A stretch of 8,631 nucleotides of DNA from Saprospirales bacterium (GTDB lineage Bacteria > Bacteroidota > Bacteroidia > Chitinophagales > Saprospiraceae), in assembly GCA_003448025.1 (NCBI GenBank), contig DLXL01000397.1, positions 728-9,358 of the forward strand, read 5' to 3'. Both the position numbers and the translations under genes were made by a program. Position 1 is the first letter of the stretch, and every line of letters begins with the position of its first letter. A model generated the notes under the pieces. The model had not been told where the DNA came from and did no database searches. It worked only from the letters and a program-made list of their open reading frames with translations. Below, one piece after another: positions 1 through 5,190 of this stretch.

Positions 1-63
1 ACGATGGACGATGGACGATGAACGACGAGGAACGTTTGCGTTCCATCGTCCATCGTCCATCGT
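1..63. repeat. Heptamer-built inverted repeat just downstream of mreB
   Basis: Perfect 20-bp inverted arms lie at 1-20 and 44-63. Each arm consists of nearly three copies of a 7-bp unit (ACGATGG on the plus strand). Between them, 29-34 (GGAACG) and 39-44 (CGTTCC) form a second short stem around a TTTG loop, and the remaining bases of the left side bulge out. The right arm ends 3 bp before the mreB stop codon, so the mreB transcript would carry this hairpin at its 3' end. No T-run is visible inside the window, so it is not a textbook intrinsic terminator. It could slow transcription, protect the mRNA end, or be a dispersed intergenic repeat. The left boundary coincides with the window edge, so the element may be longer. 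Confidence 0.85.
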
Positions 64-66
64 TAT

Positions 67-1101
67 TTACACGCTTTTACGATCAATAAGGAAGGAGTAC
101 TGTTGCGTGTTGCGAAGCGCCATTCCAGTGCCGCGAACTACAGCACGGAGCGGATCGTCGGCAACATGTACATTGAGCTTGGTTTTTTGCTCCAGACGCT
201 TGTCGAGCCCGCGCAACAAGGCGCCACCACCGGTAAGATACAAACCGGTTTTATATATGTCAGAAGCCAATTCGGGCGGAGTCAGTTCCAGTGCGCGCAG
301 TACCGCATCTTCAATTTTGCTGATACTTTTATCGAGCGCATAAGCTACCTCCTGATATCCAATCTTGATTTGTTTCGGGATACCGGTCATCAGGTCACGA
401 CCATTTACGGCATAATCTCCGGGTGGGTTGTCCAGTTCGTGCAAAGCGGAGCCCACATTGATTTTGATCTGTTCTGCAGTACGTTCGCCGATCAGGATGT
501 TGTGCTCACGTTTCATGTAGTTCATGATGTCATTTGTGAGCTCATCTCCTGCAATACGTATACTTTGATCGCAAACAATACCTGAGAGGGCAATAACGGC
601 GATTTCTGTGGTTCCCCCACCGATATCAATGATCATATTGCCTATAGGTTCTTCAATATTCAAACCGATACCCAGGGCCGCAGCCATTGGTTCGTGTATG
701 AGGTACGTTTCTTTGCTGTCTACGTGATCGGCAGAATCGAATACGGCGCGTTTTTCCACTTCAGTGATACCACTGGGGATACAAATCACCATTTTGAGGT
801 GACTGAACATGTTCCGGCGTCGACCAACCATTTTGATCATGCCCTGAATCATGGCTTCTGCAGCCTGAAAGTCAGCGATTACACCATCCTTCAATGGGCG
901 AAGGGTCTTGATGTTTTCATGGGTTTTTTCGTGCATCTGCATGGCACGATGCCCTACTGCGATGGTTTGCTTGGTGGTACGATCCACCGCTACGATAGAA
1001 GGCTCATCTACCACTACCTGATCATCAACCATGATGAGCGTATTTGCAGTGCCAAGGTCAACGGCTAGTTCTTGCTTGAAGAAGTTAAAAAAGTTAAACA
1101 A
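67..1101 (-). CDS. mreB: Rod shape-determining protein MreB (bacterial actin homologue)
   Basis: MreB polymerises with ATP into membrane-bound filaments that guide the peptidoglycan elongation machinery and so set rod shape. The 344-residue product has the usual family length and the actin-fold motifs in order: phosphate-1 loop DLGTANT (15-21), connect-1 region around CIPSGIT (107-113), HEPMAAALG (136-144), phosphate-2 loop IDIGGGTTEIA (158-168) and adenosine motif LTGGGALL (289-296). The hydrophobic start MFNFFNFF fits an N-terminal membrane contact. The start is odd. The only suitable codon is TTG at 1101; an in-frame TAA lies five codons upstream, and the first in-frame ATG (residue 24) falls after the phosphate-1 loop. 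No Shine-Dalgarno is seen. The M16-family gene lies 120 bp upstream on the same strand. mreC and mreD, often next to mreB, would lie beyond the left edge if present. Confidence 0.96.
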   Translation of the reverse strand: MFNFFNFFKQELAVDLGTANTLIMVDDQVVVDEPSIVAVDRTTKQTIAVGHRAMQMHEKTHENIKTLRPLKDGVIADFQAAEAMIQGMIKMVGRRRNMFSHLKMVICIPSGITEVEKRAVFDSADHVDSKETYLIHEPMAAALGIGLNIEEPIGNMIIDIGGGTTEIAVIALSGIVCDQSIRIAGDELTNDIMNYMKREHNILIGERTAEQIKINVGSALHELDNPPGDYAVNGRDLMTGIPKQIKIGYQEVAYALDKSISKIEDAVLRALELTPPELASDIYKTGLYLTGGGALLRGLDKRLEQKTKLNVHVADDPLRAVVRGTGMALRNTQQYSFLIDRKSV

Positions 1102-1155
1102 AGTATGGGCTGTTTAATTGTGTTGAGTCAAAATCGGAATTCGAAAAAAAGTGCG

Positions 1156-1191
1156 CAAAACTACGCAGATTTTTGGGTTTTTTTTCGTCAA
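1156..1191 (-). promoter_or_regulatory. Candidate Bacteroidota-type promoter for mreB
   Basis: Read on the minus strand, TAGTTTTG (1163-1156) matches the Bacteroidota -7 element TAnnTTTG exactly and is followed by GCGC. A TTG lies 25 nt upstream (1191-1189). That is longer than the usual spacing of about 17-23, so the -33 part is weak. The gap after the M16 gene is A/T-rich with no hairpin, so mreB may be transcribed both from here and by read-through. Confidence 0.5.
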
Positions 1192-1221
1192 ATATCTGTA
1201 ATTGTTTAGAAAAAAAATCAT

Positions 1222-2496
1222 TTAACCTGCGGTCACTACCCAAAAATCCTCCTCTTTCAGGTATTGATTCGCCAGCGCCTGAATTTGTACCGCTGCAATG
1301 GTTCGAACAGTATGTACCAACTGTTCAAAGTTTTCGGGAGTTTGGTGCTCTACAATCAGGTTTCTAATCATGTCAGAACTGTTGATCGGGCCATCTAATC
1401 CATTGAGTAACATGCCTAAAATATAATTTCTGACCATGCTGAGTTCTTCTTCTGGAACGGGTTTGTCCCGCAGTTTTTTCAGTTCGGAAAAAATAGCCCT
1501 GATTGCAGCATTTGCCTTGTCAGGACTAACCTCAGTAGCGATATACATACAACCATCGTTAAGATAGGCATCTACAGTGGAGTAGATGTTGTAGGTATAT
1601 CCTTTCTTTTCCCGGATATTGGTCATTAATCGTGACCCGAAATAGCCGCCCAGCAGGGTGTTTAACACAATGAGACCATTGAAATCAGGGTGCCTCCGGT
1701 CAAATAACCGGCGACCGATTTTAATGGCTGTTTGCAGAGAACCGGGAAGCGGGACTTTAATTTTTTTTCCTTTCGGGTGCTCAATAGTGCTAACCACGGG
1801 TTTGTGTTCCGGACTATTGGGTCTTTTGTACTGGCCAAGGTGTTGATTAATCAACGTCAGCGTTGACGAATCGATTCGGCCACTGGCAAAAAGAAGGCAA
1901 TTCTGAGGCGTATACCATTTTTGGTAAAAATCCTGTATGTCGCTGCGCTGAATGGCGTGATAATCCTCCGGAATGGAGTTATAACCATAAGGATGTTGTT
2001 CGCCGAAAATGAGCTCGGTTACTTTTCGGTATGCCACAGTTTCTCCTTTTTCCAGCTCAACAAGCAATTCCTGAATACTGGTACGGCGGAAATTTTCGAG
2101 TTCCTCTTCCGGAAAGGCAGGATTCAATAGCATGTCAGCAAATGTAGGAATCACCTCTGCGGCATATTTTTTAAGAGAAAACAGAATGAAACTGGAGGTG
2201 TCCAGATTGGTCGGCACATTCAGTGAAGCTCCATAATAGTCGAGATGTTCGGCAATATCAGCAGCCGTTTGACGCAGGGTGCCTTCCCGGATCAATCGCG
2301 AAGTTGCACGGGATGCCAGGCGCTTGTCTTCCTCGGGTCGGCCAGCACGAAAAACGGCCTCTAGCTTGACAATTTCCTGTCCCGGATAATCCAGCACATA
2401 TACAGGAATGCCATTGTCCAGATACACCAAATCCGGTTTGGGCAGGGTCAGGTGGCTAACTTCGTGAATGGCGGGAGGAGATTTGCGATGGAGCAT
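1222..2496 (-). CDS. M16 peptidase-family protein, probably non-catalytic subunit
   Basis: This is an M16B-type (processing-peptidase-like) protein of 424 residues with two repeated halves, each of the alpha/beta M16 fold. Catalytic members carry HxxEH in the N-terminal half to bind zinc. Here the aligned segment is RATSR (63-67), followed by LIREGT where active members usually have MLFKGT, so the zinc ligands are missing. The C-terminal half keeps the substrate-side R/Y motif: IREKKGYTYN with Arg295 and Tyr300/302. This combination is known from the non-catalytic partners of heterodimeric M16 enzymes, such as the alpha subunit of mitochondrial processing peptidase. I therefore infer a partner or substrate-binding subunit. 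In such systems the active subunit is often encoded next door, but here the neighbours are dnaN (divergent) and mreB. No signal peptide is seen. The ATG start has an A/T-rich leader without Shine-Dalgarno. Confidence 0.9.
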   Translation of the reverse strand: MLHRKSPPAIHEVSHLTLPKPDLVYLDNGIPVYVLDYPGQEIVKLEAVFRAGRPEEDKRLASRATSRLIREGTLRQTAADIAEHLDYYGASLNVPTNLDTSSFILFSLKKYAAEVIPTFADMLLNPAFPEEELENFRRTSIQELLVELEKGETVAYRKVTELIFGEQHPYGYNSIPEDYHAIQRSDIQDFYQKWYTPQNCLLFASGRIDSSTLTLINQHLGQYKRPNSPEHKPVVSTIEHPKGKKIKVPLPGSLQTAIKIGRRLFDRRHPDFNGLIVLNTLLGGYFGSRLMTNIREKKGYTYNIYSTVDAYLNDGCMYIATEVSPDKANAAIRAIFSELKKLRDKPVPEEELSMVRNYILGMLLNGLDGPINSSDMIRNLIVEHQTPENFEQLVHTVRTIAAVQIQALANQYLKEEDFWVVTAG

Positions 2497-2519
2497 AGAA
2501 AGGAAATAATTGGGGCCAG

Positions 2520-2535
2520 GTGCTTATGAAAGCAC
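2520..2535. other. Small perfect hairpin in the M16-gene leader
   Basis: GTGCTT (2520-2525) and AAGCAC (2530-2535) form a perfect 6-bp stem with a 4-nt loop. It lies inside the predicted 5' leader of the M16 gene, 24 bp before its ATG. It is short enough to be chance and no role can be assigned. Confidence 0.4.
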
Positions 2536-2570
2536 AATGGAAGACGGGGTGTGTTTTCACTTTGGAATAG

Positions 2571-2601
2571 CAAAGGTAGTTTTTTCGGGTTTTTTCCACA
2601 A
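2571..2601 (-). promoter_or_regulatory. Bacteroidota-type promoter for the M16-family gene
   Basis: On the minus strand, TTG (2601-2599), a 20-nt spacer and TACCTTTG (2578-2571) match the Bacteroidota consensus TTG-N17-23-TAnnTTTG in sequence and spacing. Transcription would begin near 2560-2566, giving a leader of about 65-70 nt to the ATG at 2496. This is the clearest promoter in the window. Confidence 0.7.
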
Positions 2602-2628
2602 TTTGTTAGTTTCTTTAAAAAAAATGCC

Positions 2629-2653
2629 CGCCATTTGGCGCTACTTTTGCGCC
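2629..2653 (+). promoter_or_regulatory. Candidate dnaN promoter -7 element within short palindromes
   Basis: TACTTTTG at 2642-2649 is an exact TAnnTTTG -7 element, 38 bp before the dnaN ATG. No TTG or TTTG sits at the expected distance upstream; the region there is an A-run, so the -33 part is weak. Two overlapping dyads surround the element: GGCGC (2637-2641) with GCGCC (2649-2653) flanking TACTTTT, and CGCC (2629-2632) with GGCG (2637-2640). They could form an operator or a stem at the transcript start, but neither role is shown. Confidence 0.5.
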
Positions 2654-2687
2654 GTCTTCTAGCCCCAGACACAAACAATACCCAATT

Positions 2688-3806
2688 ATGAAATTCAGTG
2701 TATCTTCTTCCGAGCTCCTAAAGCAAGTCCAGATTGCCAACGGCGCCATTGGTTCCAACCCGGTGCTGCCTATTCTGGAGGATTTTTTGTTCAAGATTGA
2801 AGACAAAAAACTGACCATAGCAGCCACTGATCTGGAAACCAGTATCGCCACAACCATTGAGGTGTTGGCCGACGATAATTTTTCTGTAGCAGTGCCGGCT
2901 AAAATTTTGCTGGATACGCTCAAGGCTCTTCCTCAGCAACCCATCACTTTTACGGTTAATCCGGACAATTGGAATATCGAAATCACATCCTCATACGGTA
3001 AATATAAACTGGCCGGTGAAAATGGGGAAGACTTCCCAAATATCCCTGAGCCGGATGGGGTAGATACCGTAAAGATCAACAGCAAGTATCTGTTGGATGC
3101 CATCAATAACACCGTATTTGCTACTTCTGCAGATGAGTTGCGCCCGGCCATGACCGGGGTGTTTTTTCAAGTGGAAAATGATAAGATGACTTGTGTAGCC
3201 ACTGATGCACATAAACTGGTAAAATACAGTACGCATCATTTGGCCGGTCAGGTAAGTACATCCTTTATTGTGCCCAAAAAAGCACTCAACCTGCTTAAAA
3301 ACGCACTTTCAGGTGGAGATCCGGTAACGATTTCTTTCAATAAGGCCAACGCATTTTTTGCCTTCGGCGGTATGAAACTGGTGTGCCGGTTGATCGATGC
3401 CAGGTACCCGGACTATAATGCGGTTATTCCGGTTGATAATCCGAACCACATGACCGCAAACCGCAGTGATTTCCAAAATTCACTGAAACGTATTGCCATT
3501 TATGCCAATAAAACCACCAATCAGGTGGTGTTCGAATTGTCAGATAAAAGCCTGACCGTAAGCGCTCAGGATCTGGATTTCTCCAATGAGGCTACGGAAC
3601 AAATTCCATGCAACTACGAAGGTGCTCCTATGAAAATCGCCTTCAATGCACGCTTCCTGGCAGAAATGCTCGGTGTGTTGAACTCAGATGAAGTTCGTAT
3701 GGAATTCAGCAGCCCAAGTCGTGCAGGCATCCTTACACCTGTGGAAGAGAACAACAACGAACATGATATTCTCATGCTCGTGATGCCGGTTATGCTTAAT
3801 GGTTAA
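2688..3806 (+). CDS. dnaN: DNA polymerase III subunit beta (sliding clamp)
   Basis: The beta clamp is a ring-shaped homodimer that encircles DNA and tethers the replicative polymerase and other clamp-binding proteins. The 372-residue product has the normal length and three-domain layout. Recognisable motifs are NPVLPILEDFLF (24-35) and ATDLETS (46-52) in domain 1, RPAMTGVFF (152-160) and ATDAHKLVKY (171-180) in domain 2, then RYPDYNAVIP (239-248) and SPSRAGILTPV (342-352). The C-terminal MLVMPVML (363-370) corresponds to the clamp end that helps form the protein-binding pocket. The ATG start gives the usual MKFxVS beginning; the leader is A-rich and lacks a Shine-Dalgarno. It is the only plus-strand gene here, apparently monocistronic, and not beside dnaA, recF or gyrB. 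It converges on the MFS gene across a repeat-filled gap of 143 bp. Confidence 0.97.
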   Translation: MKFSVSSSELLKQVQIANGAIGSNPVLPILEDFLFKIEDKKLTIAATDLETSIATTIEVLADDNFSVAVPAKILLDTLKALPQQPITFTVNPDNWNIEITSSYGKYKLAGENGEDFPNIPEPDGVDTVKINSKYLLDAINNTVFATSADELRPAMTGVFFQVENDKMTCVATDAHKLVKYSTHHLAGQVSTSFIVPKKALNLLKNALSGGDPVTISFNKANAFFAFGGMKLVCRLIDARYPDYNAVIPVDNPNHMTANRSDFQNSLKRIAIYANKTTNQVVFELSDKSLTVSAQDLDFSNEATEQIPCNYEGAPMKIAFNARFLAEMLGVLNSDEVRMEFSSPSRAGILTPVEENNNEHDILMLVMPVMLNG

Positions 3807-3823
3807 GGCCCGAAGACGGGGTG

Positions 3824-3950
3824 ACACGAAGGCACAAAGTCGCGAAGGCACAAAGACACGAAGTTTTTTGCATCACCATTACCTCTATCAGGCACAAAGA
3901 GCCGGCTTTCAGCCGGCTCTTTGTGCCTTCGCGTCTTTGCGCCTTCGTGT
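3824..3950. repeat. Long imperfect inverted repeat built of 8-bp units, between convergent genes
   Basis: The arms at 3824-3856 and 3918-3950 are 33 bp each and complementary at 31 positions. The left arm is a run of related octamers (ACACGAAG, GCACAAAG, TCGCGAAG, GCACAAAG, then another ACACGAAG past the arm), giving a stronger 16-bp period. The right arm ends on the first base of the MFS stop codon on the plus-strand coordinate, so it fills the gap completely on that side. The element lies in the shared 3' region of dnaN and the MFS gene, where a bidirectional terminator would be expected. A separate palindrome (3890-3928) overlaps the right arm. It resembles a dispersed intergenic repeat more than a gene-specific signal. 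Confidence 0.85.
3890..3928. terminator. Strong hairpin, possible bidirectional terminator or REP-like palindrome
   Basis: An 18-bp perfect stem (3890-3907 with 3911-3928) closes on a 3-nt TTC loop; the core is AGAGCCGGCT/AGCCGGCTCT. The symmetry means both dnaN and MFS-gene transcripts would form it. Neither side is followed by a real T-run, so Rho-independent termination in the classical form is not assured. The GC-rich core with tight loop also resembles REP-type palindromes. Bases 3918-3928 are shared with the larger inverted repeat, so only one of the two structures can form at a time in a given RNA. Confidence 0.65.
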
Positions 3951-5092
3951 TACCGACCTCTGTGTCTTGCCATCAGGTAAATCCATCCTAATAAACTACT
4001 GAGGGCCGCAAAGTAGAATACTCCGGCAATGTGCCCGGCGAACCAGCCTGCCAGCAGCGCGCCACCGCCAATGGCAATTTCAAGTGAAATATACATGGTA
4101 GCCAGGGCTCGTCCTTTGCGCCCGGGGTCGCCCAGATCCACCGTCCACGCATTGATGGCAGGAGAGAACACGCCATTCCCAAGCCCAAAAATGGCAGATG
4201 CCAGATAAAGCATCCATTTAGAGTCTGCCAATGCAAAGGCCAGCATGGCAACAGCAATCATCCAGGCTGAGGCTTTCAATACGGGCACCCGTCCCAGGCG
4301 ATCGGAGATTTTACCGGCAGAAAATCGGGTGGTTACACTGGCCAGGGTGAAAATGGAGAAAAAAGTACCTCTGTTTTCCACGCCAAGCTGATCGCTCAAA
4401 TCGGGAACCAGGGTCAGAATGACCCCATAACTGATGTAGCAGCAAATCATAACAATGGCTGCCGGAATAGATAATGGATCAAATACATCCTCCCGACCAA
4501 CTTTGAGCAGCGACCACCGGAAACGTTGCTTGTTGCGCAAGGATTCCGGAAGATTTGCCAGGATTAACATAGATGCCACAGCCAATACAGCAGAAGCATA
4601 AAACATGGTATTAATCCCATGATGCATAACCAGCCAACTGCCCAGTGGTGGTGTAGCGCTGGCGCCTATACTTAGACAAATGCCCAGGGTACCCATAGCC
4701 TCGCCTCTTCGGCCATCAGGTACAATATCGGCCACGTAAGCAGAGGTGCCAGTGGGTTTAAATCCGGTTGAAAAACCATGAAAAAAACGGAGTGCCAGAA
4801 AGCCCCCCACAAAAGCCAGTTGTGGATATAAGACGCTACATATAACACAAGCCAGGGTGCCAATATACATCACCGGCATTCGGCCAATGGTATCTGCCAG
4901 CTTGCCACTAAACGGCCTGGAAACACCTGCTGTAATGGTAAACAGGGCTATGATTAGTCCTTTATGCTCCGCCCCTCCCAAACTACTCAGATACGCCGGC
5001 AACTCAGGAATCATCATATTAAAACTCCCGGCAAACAAGGCATGCGACAAGCATAGTAACAAAAAAGACCGGGTGTAGAGTGGTGAGGACAT
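3950..5092 (-). CDS. Major facilitator superfamily transporter
   Basis: This is an integral inner-membrane secondary transporter of 380 residues, a normal size for a 12-helix MFS protein. Hydrophobic segments run through the chain, starting at about residue 9. The loop between helices 2 and 3 carries MFS motif A, GKLADTIGRMP (63-73), and the duplicated motif appears in the second half as GKISDRLGRVP (260-270), the signature of the two six-helix bundles. The charged stretch around 185-205 is the central cytoplasmic loop. The general look is of a drug or small-molecule proton antiporter, but the substrate cannot be read from the sequence. The ATG at 5092 overlaps the stop of a tiny upstream reading frame (TAATG). 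The 98 bp up to the TMTC-like gene are a 9-bp tandem array, with no visible promoter or Shine-Dalgarno. The stop codon touches an inverted repeat. Confidence 0.92.
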   Translation of the reverse strand: MSSPLYTRSFLLLCLSHALFAGSFNMMIPELPAYLSSLGGAEHKGLIIALFTITAGVSRPFSGKLADTIGRMPVMYIGTLACVICSVLYPQLAFVGGFLALRFFHGFSTGFKPTGTSAYVADIVPDGRRGEAMGTLGICLSIGASATPPLGSWLVMHHGINTMFYASAVLAVASMLILANLPESLRNKQRFRWSLLKVGREDVFDPLSIPAAIVMICCYISYGVILTLVPDLSDQLGVENRGTFFSIFTLASVTTRFSAGKISDRLGRVPVLKASAWMIAVAMLAFALADSKWMLYLASAIFGLGNGVFSPAINAWTVDLGDPGRKGRALATMYISLEIAIGGGALLAGWFAGHIAGVFYFAALSSLLGWIYLMARHRGR

Positions 5093-5097
5093 TAAAA

Positions 5098-5178
5098 GGT
5101 CATTTAGGTCATTTGGGTCATTTGGGTCATTTGGGTCATTTATGTCATTAGAGTCATTGAAGTCATTTGGGGCATTTG
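5098..5178. repeat. Nine-copy 9-bp tandem repeat upstream of the MFS gene
   Basis: Nine consecutive 9-bp units fill 81 bp, with plus-strand consensus GGTCATTTG. Three units (5107-5133) are identical and the outer units diverge by one to three bases. The array lies in the 98-bp gap between the TMTC-like gene and the MFS gene. On the coding (minus) strand every unit contributes an ATG, and the period keeps all nine in one frame. Perfect short-period copies are prone to slippage, so copy number may vary between strains. Confidence 0.93.
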
Positions 5179-5190
5179 GGAAGGGTGAGA

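Noticed and set aside
2448..2678. Minus-strand frame overlapping the start of the M16 gene and the dnaN spacer
   Set aside because: It covers both promoters and has no protein-like character; the M16 frame starts cleanly at 2496.
2541..3824. Shared 11-mer AAGACGGGGTG before dnaN and just after it (2541-2551, 3814-3824)
   Set aside because: Too short to distinguish from chance, with no symmetry or extension to suggest an attachment site.
3799..4002. Short plus-strand frame overlapping the end of dnaN
   Set aside because: It is mostly a translation of the inverted repeats and palindrome (TKAQSREGTKTRS, RAGFQPAL), not a protein.
5098..5178. CRISPR array
   Set aside because: The units are 9 bp in direct contact with no spacers, and no cas gene is present.
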